From NCBI GenBank assembly GCA_022508845.1, contig JAFLUL010000007.1, positions 10,025 through 44,675 of the forward strand: 34,651 nt of DNA. Direction: 5' to 3'. A program made the translations under genes and the position numbers. The notes below the pieces were generated by a model, which did not search any database, was not told where the DNA came from, and saw nothing but the letters and a program-made list of their open reading frames with translations. This DNA is from Oscillospiraceae bacterium. Lineage in GTDB: Bacteria; Bacillota; Clostridia; Oscillospirales; Acutalibacteraceae. Of this stretch, positions 1-9,093 are shown piece after piece; the stretch's first letter is position 1, and every line of letters starts with the position of its first letter.

Positions 1-53
1 TTTTTTTGATCTGCCGATTCATAGTAAACGGCTTCGTCAAACGGGAAGTTTTT

Positions 54-620
54 TTAATCTGCCGATTCATAGTAAACTGCTTCGTCAAAGGAATGCAGTT
101 TAAGCGAATTTGAAAGCTCTTTCATCGGCTTATCCTTCATTTTATAAAAAATCTGATATCCGTCGTCCACTATCACACTGCCCTCATCCGCAACCTCGGA
201 AAAATAATCGGGGTTTATCAGAATGTTGGCGTCGCTCGGTTCGTCGGTGTTGGGGCCGTATATAATATATCTTCCGCCGGGATCGCTGTAAAGTATCCTT
301 GCCTCTAAAACGGCGTCTTGCGCTCCGAGAGCTTCAATGCTCTCCTGACTCGGCTGCCATAAAAAAACGTCATCGCTGAGAACCTTATATGAAACGCCTC
401 CCATCGATTCATCGGTTACGGTGGCTCTCTGGGCAAACTGAGCCATCATCCATCCGTCCGAGAGCATCATAAACATAAACACCTCGCCGTTTTCATCGCA
501 AAGCCCGGTAAGGTTATGAGCATTTATTGCATTTTTTTCAGAGCCTGTTTTTTTGCAGCCGCAAAATAAACTCAGGGCGAAAGCTGTTATAAGAATAAGA
601 GCGGTGATTTTGTTTTTCAT
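54..620 (-). CDS. Putative small secreted lipoprotein of unknown function
   Basis: 188 aa ORF; N-terminus MKNKITALILITAFALSLFCGCKK is a signal peptide with a lipobox-like FCGC; reverse-strand RBS CGGAGA upstream of the ATG. Confidence 0.8.
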   Translation of the reverse strand: MKNKITALILITAFALSLFCGCKKTGSEKNAINAHNLTGLCDENGEVFMFMMLSDGWMMAQFAQRATVTDESMGGVSYKVLSDDVFLWQPSQESIEALGAQDAVLEARILYSDPGGRYIIYGPNTDEPSDANILINPDYFSEVADEGSVIVDDGYQIFYKMKDKPMKELSNSLKLHSFDEAVYYESAD

Positions 621-653
621 TGTTTGTTCTCCGAATTTTTTAAGTATGATTAA

Positions 654-682
654 ATTATAAAAAGAAAAAATGAATCTGTCAA
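654..682 (-). promoter_or_regulatory. Sigma-A type promoter for the lipoprotein gene (TTGACA-17-TATAAT)
   Basis: Reverse strand reads TTGACA GATTCATTTTTTCTTTT TATAAT: perfect -35 and -10 at 17 bp spacing. Confidence 0.8.
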
Positions 683-702
683 TACGGACTGCTTTTGCGG
701 TC

Positions 703-730
703 TTGATTTTTTTTGTTTTGGTGATAAAAT
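703..730 (+). promoter_or_regulatory. Probable sigma-A promoter (TTGATT-16-TAAAAT)
   Basis: TTGATT at 703-708 and TAAAAT at 725-730, preceded by TGA (extended -10 like); divergent from the 654-682 promoter. Confidence 0.5.
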
Positions 731-911
731 AATAAGTAAATATATCTGAAATATTTTTAATGCGGTAAAGCAGGATAAGAATTATTTTCGGATCTGCAGG
801 TTTTATATATAAAAGTACAGCATTTAAGGTTAAAGCTTTGCGCTGTATTTATACCCGGTGTTTTTATTTTCCGTAAACAACAGAATGAACAATAAGAGAG
901 GAGAGAATATT

Positions 912-2180
912 TTGACGGGAATAAAGCGGTTTTTATCCGATCACAGATATTATTTTGCAATTCTTGCGTTTATTCTGTTGTATGAATGGGTCGTTGTTGG
1001 AAAGCTGCAGGTATGGCGCAGCGATGTGGTGGCCTATGAATTTCATTCGCTTGATTTCAGTATGGGCTTTTCAAGCTTCATTTTGCCGGGCGCTGTATAC
1101 CAGCTGATATGCGGCGCGCCGGATGTGGGATCGCTTTCGGTTTATCACACTGTGCTTTTCCTTGGGTTTAGTATTATTCTGGCGGGGTTTCTCGAACGGG
1201 TGTATCTGTGCGTGGCAAAGGAGCATAGGCGCATTGCAGGCGTTCTTATTTTTCTGTTTTTAACAGGTCCGTCAACATTTTCGATATTTGTAACAGATCT
1301 CGGTATGCCGGAGGTATACTGGGTGTATTTTGCTGCGCTGTTCTTTCTGTTTTTGGCATATAAGCCGCTGAATATTCTGATAGCTCCGCTTTGTGTTCTC
1401 TCATTGCTGGTAAATTATGCGGCCATTCTCTGTTATGTTCCCTTTTTTTGTATAATGATTCTTTATAAGCTGTCAAATGAAAAAACAAAAAGCGGAAAAG
1501 CTATGCTGCTTTGCACCTTTATTCTGTGCGTTACCGTTTCATTGTCTTTCTGGACATATCTCGTGTTGAGCAGTATGAAAAATATGAACTACACCTTTGA
1601 GCAGTTCAATGAGCTTATGCGCTCGCGCGGGGTTACGGAGCTCACCTATACCGATTCGCTGCTCTACGGAAAATACGAGGAGCCTTATCCGGGCTGGTTT
1701 ATGGAGCTTGCCGCCAGATTTCCGTTTTATACAGAGGGCGATGACCTAAGCCTTGTGCAGATGTTTTTCAATTTTATTGCCCGCCGCTGGGCTATGGTGT
1801 ATTCTCATCTTGCGGAGCGCAACCCTCTTAAAATCCTGGTTCCGCTGCTTGCTCTTTTCCCCGTGATCGGTCTTGTTTTCCGCTTTTGCTTCAGCGAACT
1901 GAAGAATAAAGAAAATGCAAAGCTCAGGCGCTTCGTATTTTTCTGTATACCTGCGCTGTTTTTGTTTGGGTTGGCGGCGGCCTGGCCGTTTTCATTTGAC
2001 GCTTTTAAGTGGCTGGATTTCACTTTTCTGCCGTTGTTTGCCTCTTTTTTGTATGTAGTGTATACCGAAAAAGAAACGGTTGCTCTTTATATCAAAAAAG
2101 CGGTTTCAATGCTTTCATTTCCGCAAATTGCGATGTATTGCTCGGTGTATGCCGTTTGTGTTCTTACGGCGTATTACTGA
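912..2180 (+). CDS. Multi-pass membrane protein, unknown function (possible glycosyltransferase-like or polymer assembly protein)
   Basis: Hydrophobic ORF; ATG at 858/885 lacks a good RBS, but TTG at 912 lies 7 nt after AGAGAGGAGAG (895-905), so TTG is the preferred start. Confidence 0.7.
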   Translation: MTGIKRFLSDHRYYFAILAFILLYEWVVVGKLQVWRSDVVAYEFHSLDFSMGFSSFILPGAVYQLICGAPDVGSLSVYHTVLFLGFSIILAGFLERVYLCVAKEHRRIAGVLIFLFLTGPSTFSIFVTDLGMPEVYWVYFAALFFLFLAYKPLNILIAPLCVLSLLVNYAAILCYVPFFCIMILYKLSNEKTKSGKAMLLCTFILCVTVSLSFWTYLVLSSMKNMNYTFEQFNELMRSRGVTELTYTDSLLYGKYEEPYPGWFMELAARFPFYTEGDDLSLVQMFFNFIARRWAMVYSHLAERNPLKILVPLLALFPVIGLVFRFCFSELKNKENAKLRRFVFFCIPALFLFGLAAAWPFSFDAFKWLDFTFLPLFASFLYVVYTEKETVALYIKKAVSMLSFPQIAMYCSVYAVCVLTAYY

Positions 2181-2193
2181 TATGAGGGAAATT

Positions 2194-2865
2194 ATGAAAA
2201 AAAAGCTTTTTTATTTGTTTCTTTCGCTTATTCTGAGCGTTATTTGGCTGTTTCCGTTTCAGTCGGGCGCTCATGAATGGATAATGACGGCGGGTTTCGC
2301 CGCATCGTTTATATGTTTATGCCTTATTCCGCAAATGTATATGGCTTTTGCTTCGGCCGCCATATTAACTGCCGGTATGTGCTTTTATGATTTCTCATAT
2401 CTTGCATATTTTGCGCCTTCTGTTTGCTGCATTGCCGCAGTGAGTGCTGTGAGCGGAGGTGATGATCGCGTTCCCTTGAAAAAGGATGTGTTCTTATTAA
2501 CTGTTCTGAGCCTGCAGTCGATTTGCTTTTGTTTTTCGCTGGTCTGCACTTTTGCAGTTTTGCGGCATATTGAGTTCAGTTTTGCGGTTGATCGCTCTAT
2601 GTTATGGCTGTGTTTTGCGGTTTGCTTTTCTTTATTTTTATTCTGCAGAGCTGTTCGAACTCGCGAAAACTCACCTTTTTTGCGTGAAAAGCGGATCGCT
2701 GTGTTCTTTATGATATTTTTAACGCTTGCCTTGCTCGCTTTGTCCTGTTTGAAGCATAGCTCAAATTTGCGTGTTTATACGCTTCCCGGACTTTTATGCG
2801 CTGCTTCGGTGTTTATGATGCCGAACAGATTAACAGACAAGGTTCTCAGACGTACAGAGCCCTGA
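2194..2865 (+). CDS. Multi-pass membrane protein, unknown function
   Basis: ORF 2080-2865 trimmed to the ATG at 2194 (MKKKLFYLFLSLILSV...) preceded by GAGGGA; several hydrophobic segments. Confidence 0.65.
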   Translation: MKKKLFYLFLSLILSVIWLFPFQSGAHEWIMTAGFAASFICLCLIPQMYMAFASAAILTAGMCFYDFSYLAYFAPSVCCIAAVSAVSGGDDRVPLKKDVFLLTVLSLQSICFCFSLVCTFAVLRHIEFSFAVDRSMLWLCFAVCFSLFLFCRAVRTRENSPFLREKRIAVFFMIFLTLALLALSCLKHSSNLRVYTLPGLLCAASVFMMPNRLTDKVLRRTEP

Positions 2866-2897
2866 GAGCTATTCTTATTCAGTGTAATTTAAGAGGT

Positions 2898-4736
2898 ATG
2901 ATCGTTTTTATGAAAAAGAATCTCTTCAACAGTACCGTAAAGATTTTAAAATGGCAGATCCGTATAACGGATATTGCTTTTGTTTTGATATTTGCCGCTG
3001 TTTCCGTTTTCTTTTTCTTAAACGCGCCGATCGGTATTACCGAATGCGATGAGTCCATTTATCTGTTTCCCTGCTTTCGTCTCTATCTCGGAGATAAGTT
3101 GATAGCGGACGACTGGACTTTTACAAACCTGAGCTCTGTGTTTTTATATTTACCGTTCCGAATTTTTTATGCGATCCTCGGAGGTGCTGAGGGGCTGATT
3201 CTTGCGATGCGGTATTTATATGTATGCATCAAGCTTATCCTGTTTTTTTATATCTACTTCAGGCTGCGTGAATACGGCTGGTGGGCTATGCTTGCCGGAG
3301 CGAGCTATGTCGGCACGGATTTTTTCGGTGTTAAAACAATAAGCTACTATTCGATATGTGCAAATGCTGTGCTGATTTCCTCAATGATTTTATTCGTGAG
3401 AAATGAGAAAAAAACGCGGCATTATATCTTTGCGGGATTTTTGTTCAGCTGCGCCGTAATAGCAGAGCCGTTTGCTGCAATTGTGTGGATAATATACAGT
3501 ATAGTTGTTTTAGCGGCGGAACTCAGAAAAAAGATGAACAAGCCCGTTCTTCAAGAATATAGTTTTATCCTTTCAGGGCAGGTGTGGCTGCGCATAACGG
3601 GAGGGGTATGCATTGCGGCTGCGCTTTTTATCGTTTTGTGCGCTGTTTTTTTTACAGGTTCAGATCTCGCTTCTATCTTTTCAGGCATCGGCCGGATGCT
3701 GCAGTATCTGAATTATGATTTCGGATTCGGAGTTTCTACCGCGCATATCCGATTTTTTGAAAAGCCTCAGATGTATTTGGAGCTGTATAATCGCGTGTTT
3801 GTGATACTGTTTTTGGCAGTTTTCTTTGCAGGAGTGATTTTACACAAATTTACCAAAAAATATGAAAGACTATGGTTTTCTCTGTTTGCCCTGCTCTTTG
3901 CCTGTTTGTCGGTTCACTTGATTTTATATCCTGTTGAGAGATACAGTTCTGCTGTTGGAGAAAGCAGCTGCCATCCGCTGCTTCTTTCTCTGCTTGCTGT
4001 GGCGGCTTACACGTTTACACGGCAAAAAGACAGGAGGATGTTTGCGTTTTTGGCGTTATCGTTTGCGGTATCGTTTGTTTCAGACTGTTCTTCCAACAAC
4101 AGCTTCGGTTCATTGCTTCTTCCCGGAAACGTGGCGGCTGTGATCATTATCTGCAAATATTTCCGGGAGCAATGGCAGGGCAGGGAAGTCAGAAGAAACA
4201 TTTTTGCACGGAAGGTCTTTATTTGCCTGCTGTGTTCTTTGATAGCTTTTATTCCGTCTTTTGAGTTATGGCACTATATCTATATGGGCGGTCTGCACGA
4301 AACAGAAGAGCTGTTTTGTCATTTGTCCGAGCCGCTGGACACCGAGATCACCTCCGGAACATTAAAGGGAATAGTAACAACGAAAACGCTCTGCGAAAAC
4401 TACAATAAATGTATGGCGGATATTGCTGTTATCAGGGAAAAATATAGCGGCAGCCTGTTTGTTGCTGATTATGATCCCTCTGTGTATTTGAATGCCGGGT
4501 TTTATGTTGCGGCGCCTTCCACTCATATGGTAAACCGATTTGATCTGGAGGAAAATTGGTGGGAGGATCACCCGGAACGAATCCCCGATGTTGTTTATAT
4601 TCCGTTTTTTTCTCTCAGTTATCTTGTTGCTCTTGATAATGTTAAACCCGAGGATTCGCTTGCTTTCTTTGAAGAATTCGCTGATACTGAGGTGTTTGAG
4701 GGTGAAATGGGATATATCGTAAAGATCGACCGATAA
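2898..4736 (+). CDS. GT-C/ArnT-like polytopic membrane glycosyltransferase candidate (paralog of 4929-6779 and 18163-19986)
   Basis: ORF 2796-4736 trimmed to ATG 2898 (or 2910). Multiple TM segments; ITECDESIYLFPCFRLYLGDKLIADDW aligns with IADEAFYYTVPQRLLQGDRMIIDEW of the paralogs; shared C-terminal EPL..E(I/L)..G..KG..TT motif. Confidence 0.65.
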   Translation: MIVFMKKNLFNSTVKILKWQIRITDIAFVLIFAAVSVFFFLNAPIGITECDESIYLFPCFRLYLGDKLIADDWTFTNLSSVFLYLPFRIFYAILGGAEGLILAMRYLYVCIKLILFFYIYFRLREYGWWAMLAGASYVGTDFFGVKTISYYSICANAVLISSMILFVRNEKKTRHYIFAGFLFSCAVIAEPFAAIVWIIYSIVVLAAELRKKMNKPVLQEYSFILSGQVWLRITGGVCIAAALFIVLCAVFFTGSDLASIFSGIGRMLQYLNYDFGFGVSTAHIRFFEKPQMYLELYNRVFVILFLAVFFAGVILHKFTKKYERLWFSLFALLFACLSVHLILYPVERYSSAVGESSCHPLLLSLLAVAAYTFTRQKDRRMFAFLALSFAVSFVSDCSSNNSFGSLLLPGNVAAVIIICKYFREQWQGREVRRNIFARKVFICLLCSLIAFIPSFELWHYIYMGGLHETEELFCHLSEPLDTEITSGTLKGIVTTKTLCENYNKCMADIAVIREKYSGSLFVADYDPSVYLNAGFYVAAPSTHMVNRFDLEENWWEDHPERIPDVVYIPFFSLSYLVALDNVKPEDSLAFFEEFADTEVFEGEMGYIVKIDR

Positions 4737-4739
4737 AAA

Positions 4740-4778
4740 TAGGGCGTTCGGCATTTTTTGCTGAACAGCCCTTTTTTT
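4740..4778 (+). terminator. Rho-independent terminator downstream of the 2898-4736 gene
   Basis: AGGGCGTTCGGC ATTTTTT GCTGAACAGCCC followed by TTTTTTT; stem with one bulge and a G-U pair. Confidence 0.75.
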
Positions 4779-4816
4779 ATTTAATAGGAAACTTCTCGTT
4801 TCCTATTAAATAAAAA
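4774..4816. repeat. Perfect 19-bp inverted repeat (AT-rich hairpin, 5-nt loop) between convergent genes
   Basis: TTTTTATTTAATAGGAAAC TTCTC GTTTCCTATTAAATAAAAA. Confidence 0.8.
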
Positions 4817-4928
4817 GATTTTAACGCCCGCCGAAATTTGCCCTGCGGGCAGCGGCGATGGCGTAATCGAAAGCGGACACGCCGCAGGCGTGCGGCGAAG
4901 CCGCTTCCTTGTTCCTTTTTTCTGTTGA

Positions 4929-6779
4929 TCACGCGTCCGGAAGCAAACGGGTAACGCGGATAATATAACCCATCTCTCCTTGAGTTATCTCCCCTTCAAT
5001 ATAACTGAAAAGCTGCTCCAGCTGAATAGAGAGAGTTCTGTTGTCATTGATTTGATAATACCTGCAATCGTAATAAGGAAGATAAATATAAGAAGCCTGA
5101 TGCGCAGGATTGATCTGCCAGTATCTGTAAAGGCGGTCCGTTTCATTTTCATACCAGGCAGAAAACGTTGCGTAAGGCAGATCCAGATGCAGATACATAA
5201 ACGGAACCACATTCAGAATTGCAACAGGAGCTCCGTTTGCGGTCTGCTTTATCGTTTCAAGATCGATCAGAGTTCCGTTATACATTTTCTGTATTGATTC
5301 AGTTGTGCGCAGATACTTTAAGGGGCCTGACGTCAATTCGCTTGACAGCGGTTCTTTTGATCCGAGCAGCGGTATTTCCGGGGGTTTATATATGCCCTCG
5401 GCGATAATATACGCGCTGTCCCACAGCAGAAAAACCGCAATGCATACGCTGATCACGGCGTTGCGGAGTTTTTCCGTCAGCTTTTTATCGCGATAGAGAG
5501 CGCGGGTTGGTTTTTTAGCGTCAGAGTTGTTTTTGCTTTCTTTTATATGTTCTGCAAAACCGAGGATCACGCATACTTCGGCGATTCTGGCACAGCTGGA
5601 AAAGATGACATAGGAGGATATGTCAATGCAGAGCGAACAAATAATACTTCCGATACATATTGCGAAAAAACGGGGATTAGGTTTTTTTGAAAGAAAAAAT
5701 TGCACGGGAGCAAACAGCAAAAGCGGGATTCCGTGATCCTGATAAAAATACATATAACTGTCGAGTCCGGTTGCAGATATGCTTTTAATTGCTCCGTGAA
5801 TAAAGCAGAGCGCCGCAAACACAAGCGATAGAATAAAAATCAGGTTCTTAACGGTTTTATTATTTGATTTTTTTATATAAATAACAGCCGAGGCGATCAG
5901 GCAAAGAGTTTGGCCGATTATAAATACGGCGCCGAAATATGACACGGCCTTTGCAAGCTTGCCGAAATCAATGATATTGGAAGCGTTATATTCAGAACCG
6001 GTAAACAGAAAAGGAAGCACATCCGTCAGTCCGGTAAAGCTGCCCGAAAATATCAATATCCCCATAAAGCATACGAATACCAATACCGTTCCGACTGTCA
6101 CATAAAAAAACATCTTTTTTTCGAGAATAAATGAATAGTTGCAAAAAAACGGTTTTTTCTTCTTTTCGCGCACCGCGCGGATCAAAACTGCAATGAACCA
6201 AACTCCGAATGCAATAATGAGCAAAGGTTCCGCCATAATACCTACAGCGAGGATAGCTCCGATAATAATAAGCCCCGGTCTGCTCTTTTTTTTCTCATCA
6301 ACAGCAAGTTCCAGAAACACCGTCATAAGCGACATCGTTGAAACAGTAAAGTAAGATACGGAAAGAGCTGTTTGCGGTATAAGTCCGCAAAAAAGAAATG
6401 TGCTGACAGCGCCGGGAAGCTTGAAGCGGCGCAGCTTTTTATACATAAAGATATAGTAACAAGTGTTTACGGCAATAAACAAATAGCGCATAAACAGTAT
6501 TATTCCGTCCGTTGAGCCCGTGAGGCGTGTGTAGAGCAGGAAGGCGGGAACATTGAGCAGATAAACAAACTGAGAAAGGCTCCATTCGTCTATTATCATC
6601 CTGTCGCCCTGCAGAAGCCTTTGGGGCACCGTATAATAGAAGGCTTCATCGGCAATACCTACCGTATAGCGCGCTGTGAGCAGCAAAAAAACAAACAGGA
6701 AAATTCCGAGGACTGCCGCGGCGGCATCAGAAAAAAAATATTCAGGCATATGTTTTTTTTGCGCATTTGATCGATCCAT
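4929..6779 (-). CDS. GT-C/ArnT-like polytopic membrane glycosyltransferase candidate
   Basis: 616 aa; TM-rich; GIADEAFYYTVPQRLLQGD and MYKKLRRFKLPG match ISDEAFYYTVPQRLLQGD and MYKKLRHFKLAG in the 18163-19986 protein; RBS GGAGGAGG upstream on the reverse strand. Confidence 0.75.
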   Translation of the reverse strand: MDRSNAQKKHMPEYFFSDAAAAVLGIFLFVFLLLTARYTVGIADEAFYYTVPQRLLQGDRMIIDEWSLSQFVYLLNVPAFLLYTRLTGSTDGIILFMRYLFIAVNTCYYIFMYKKLRRFKLPGAVSTFLFCGLIPQTALSVSYFTVSTMSLMTVFLELAVDEKKKSRPGLIIIGAILAVGIMAEPLLIIAFGVWFIAVLIRAVREKKKKPFFCNYSFILEKKMFFYVTVGTVLVFVCFMGILIFSGSFTGLTDVLPFLFTGSEYNASNIIDFGKLAKAVSYFGAVFIIGQTLCLIASAVIYIKKSNNKTVKNLIFILSLVFAALCFIHGAIKSISATGLDSYMYFYQDHGIPLLLFAPVQFFLSKKPNPRFFAICIGSIICSLCIDISSYVIFSSCARIAEVCVILGFAEHIKESKNNSDAKKPTRALYRDKKLTEKLRNAVISVCIAVFLLWDSAYIIAEGIYKPPEIPLLGSKEPLSSELTSGPLKYLRTTESIQKMYNGTLIDLETIKQTANGAPVAILNVVPFMYLHLDLPYATFSAWYENETDRLYRYWQINPAHQASYIYLPYYDCRYYQINDNRTLSIQLEQLFSYIEGEITQGEMGYIIRVTRLLPDA

Positions 6780-6809
6780 TTTTTTGCCTCCTCCGGAAAT
6801 ATTTATTTC

Positions 6810-6838
6810 ATTTTAGTCAATATTATTAAATTTGTCAA
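6810..6838 (-). promoter_or_regulatory. Sigma-A promoter for 4929-6779 (TTGACA-17-TAAAAT)
   Basis: Reverse strand TTGACA AATTTAATAATATTGAC TAAAAT. Confidence 0.75.
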
Positions 6839-6919
6839 TGCGGATTCTATGTTGATAATATTGCGGCATGTATCAAAAGAGTTTGCGTTCGGGTAAGAGA
6901 ATGCCTGACAAAAGAGGTA

Positions 6920-6948
6920 TTGCAATTTTACGACCCCGGTGATATAAT
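6920..6948 (+). promoter_or_regulatory. Sigma-A promoter for module A (TTGCAA-17-TATAAT)
   Basis: TTGCAA 6920-6925, TATAAT 6943-6948, with TGA immediately 5' of the -10 (extended -10). Confidence 0.75.
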
Positions 6949-6984
6949 AAATAATGGTATTTTGTTTATTGAGAGGAATGCATT

Positions 6985-7926
6985 ATGTCGGCAGTATTGT
7001 ATTTCGTGATACCTTGTTTTAATGAGTCTGAGGTATTGCCGCTGACCGTACCCGTGTTTTTGCAGAAGCTTTCAACGCTTGCTTCCCAAAAAAAGATATC
7101 TGCGGACAGCCGGATTTTGCTTGTTAACGACGCCTCAAATGACAGCACGTGGGAAGTGATAAAGGAGCTTCATAAGAAAGATAAACGTGTTACGGGTATC
7201 GACCTCGCTAAAAATATCGGTGAGCAAAGAGCATTGCTTGCCGGGCTTTTTACCGTTGAGGAAAAAGCAGACTGTGTTATAACAATGGACTGCGATCTGC
7301 AGGATGATATCGACGCTGTTGACTCAATGGTCGATAAGTTCCTTGAGGGTAACGATCTTGTTCTCGGCGTAAGGTCCTCCAGAGATCAGGCCGGTTTTTC
7401 CGAAAAGTTTTTTTCCGCCGGCTTTTATAAACTTGCTTCGCTCTTGCACACCGGCGTGATCAAAGAGCACGCAAACTACCGATTGATGAGCAAACGCTCG
7501 ATCGGTATGCTTAGGGAGCAGATCAGTATGCCGTTCTATTTTCCCGCTATTGCCGCCACAATGGGCTTGCCTACCGCAACAGTGACCCATAAACGCCTTT
7601 CGCGTGCGGCAGGGAAAAGCGGATATACGCTGAAACGGCGGTTCAGACTGGCGTTTGACACGATTTTCGCACATTCAACATTTCCTCTGACGCTGCTTAC
7701 CCTCTGCCCCGTTGTTTGTTCTGTGCTGACGCTCATTTGCGTGATCGCGTTTGTTTTGCTCAGCATAAGGGCGCGCGGGTTCCGGACGGATTTATGTATT
7801 CTTTCGTCAATTTGGTTCCTCGGTACAATTGTGAGCTGCGCGGTCAGAGTGTTGGGTGAATATATTTATATGATTTATACTAATTTACAGAACAAGCCGA
7901 TTTATCAAATCAGGGATGAGGTTTGA
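6985..7926 (+). CDS. GT2 family glycosyltransferase, polyprenyl-phosphate sugar transferase type (ArnC/GtrB/DPM1-like)
   Basis: VIPCFNESEVLPLTV..., ITMDCDLQDD catalytic motif, and two C-terminal hydrophobic segments (LTLLTLCPVVCSVLTLICVIAFVLL; LCILSSIWFLGTIVSCAV) as in GtrB/ArnC-like proteins. Confidence 0.85.
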   Translation: MSAVLYFVIPCFNESEVLPLTVPVFLQKLSTLASQKKISADSRILLVNDASNDSTWEVIKELHKKDKRVTGIDLAKNIGEQRALLAGLFTVEEKADCVITMDCDLQDDIDAVDSMVDKFLEGNDLVLGVRSSRDQAGFSEKFFSAGFYKLASLLHTGVIKEHANYRLMSKRSIGMLREQISMPFYFPAIAATMGLPTATVTHKRLSRAAGKSGYTLKRRFRLAFDTIFAHSTFPLTLLTLCPVVCSVLTLICVIAFVLLSIRARGFRTDLCILSSIWFLGTIVSCAVRVLGEYIYMIYTNLQNKPIYQIRDEV

Positions 7927-7949
7927 TAACCGTTTTCAGGAGGAATCAT

Positions 7950-9047
7950 ATGGAAGTGCCTGCCGTAAGGCTGAATCTGATTTTTGAAGCGCACAAAGAG
8001 GAATATATGCAGAAAGCGCTGGATATATTGTCTTCCGGCCGTTATATTATGGGAAAAGAGCTTGCCGCCTTTGAAAGTGCGTTTGCAGAATATATCGGCA
8101 CGAGGCACTGCGTTGGCCTTGCCAGCGGGCTTGACGCGCTTTGGATCACTTTCCGCATTCTCGGCATCGGCTCCGGTGACGAGGTTATCGTGCAGGGCAA
8201 TACTTTTATTGCCGGAGTTATGGGAATATCAATTAACGGGGCTGTTCCCGTTTTCGCTGAACCGGACGAACATTTTTCTCTGTCGGCAAAAGAGATCGAA
8301 AAACATATAACTTCAAAAACAAAAGCAGTTCTTGTAACGCATTTATACGGAATGATGACTCCGATGGATGAGATAGTTCAGCTCTGCAGGAAATATGATC
8401 TGAGGATCGTGGAAGACTGTGCGCAGGCGCACGGAGCTTCCTATCGCGGGAAAAAGGCGGGCTCTTTCGGCGACGTTGGATGCTTTTCTTTTTTTCCAAC
8501 CAAAAACCTCGGGGCGTTCGGCGATGGCGGCGCTGTTGTTTTGAATGACAGCTCTCTTTATGAAAAATTTCTCACGTTCAGAAATTACGGCAGCGAAAAA
8601 AAATATCATAACAGCGTTGTGGGAACAAACTCCCGTTTGGACGAGCTGCAGGCGGGCCTATTGGGAATTCGTCTTAAATATCTTGATGAAATGAATGAAG
8701 AACGCTGCCGCATTGCTGAAAAATATTTTAATAATATAACCAATCCGCTGTTGAGTCTTCCCGTGCCGCATACCGAAACCGTCAATGTTTGGCATCAGTT
8801 TGTTGTTCGGTGCGCGCAAAGGGATGCGCTGCAGCGTTTTCTCCGCTCGCGAAATATAGATACGATTATTCATTATCCTATCCCGCCGCATTTGTCCGAG
8901 GCATACAGATATCTCGGCCTCGGAAAAGGAAGTTTGCCGAAAACCGAAATGCTGGCTGACACGGTGCTCTCGCTGCCTTTATATAACGGTTTATCTGCCC
9001 CGGAGCAGAACAGGGTGATTGAAACGCTGAATGAGTTTTCCGAATAA
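7950..9047 (+). CDS. DegT/DnrJ/EryC1/StrS-family PLP-dependent sugar aminotransferase (FdtB/QdtB-like)
   Basis: EDCAQAHGASYRGKKAGSFGDVGCFSFFPTKNLGAFGDGG (PLP lysine region) and IHYPIPPHLSEAY; ATG 7950 preceded by CAGGAGG, preferred over 7923. Confidence 0.88.
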   Translation: MEVPAVRLNLIFEAHKEEYMQKALDILSSGRYIMGKELAAFESAFAEYIGTRHCVGLASGLDALWITFRILGIGSGDEVIVQGNTFIAGVMGISINGAVPVFAEPDEHFSLSAKEIEKHITSKTKAVLVTHLYGMMTPMDEIVQLCRKYDLRIVEDCAQAHGASYRGKKAGSFGDVGCFSFFPTKNLGAFGDGGAVVLNDSSLYEKFLTFRNYGSEKKYHNSVVGTNSRLDELQAGLLGIRLKYLDEMNEERCRIAEKYFNNITNPLLSLPVPHTETVNVWHQFVVRCAQRDALQRFLRSRNIDTIIHYPIPPHLSEAYRYLGLGKGSLPKTEMLADTVLSLPLYNGLSAPEQNRVIETLNEFSE

Positions 9048-9093
9048 AATTTCGGAAACGAATTTATGACACTTTTTGAGGATGATTTTCAAA

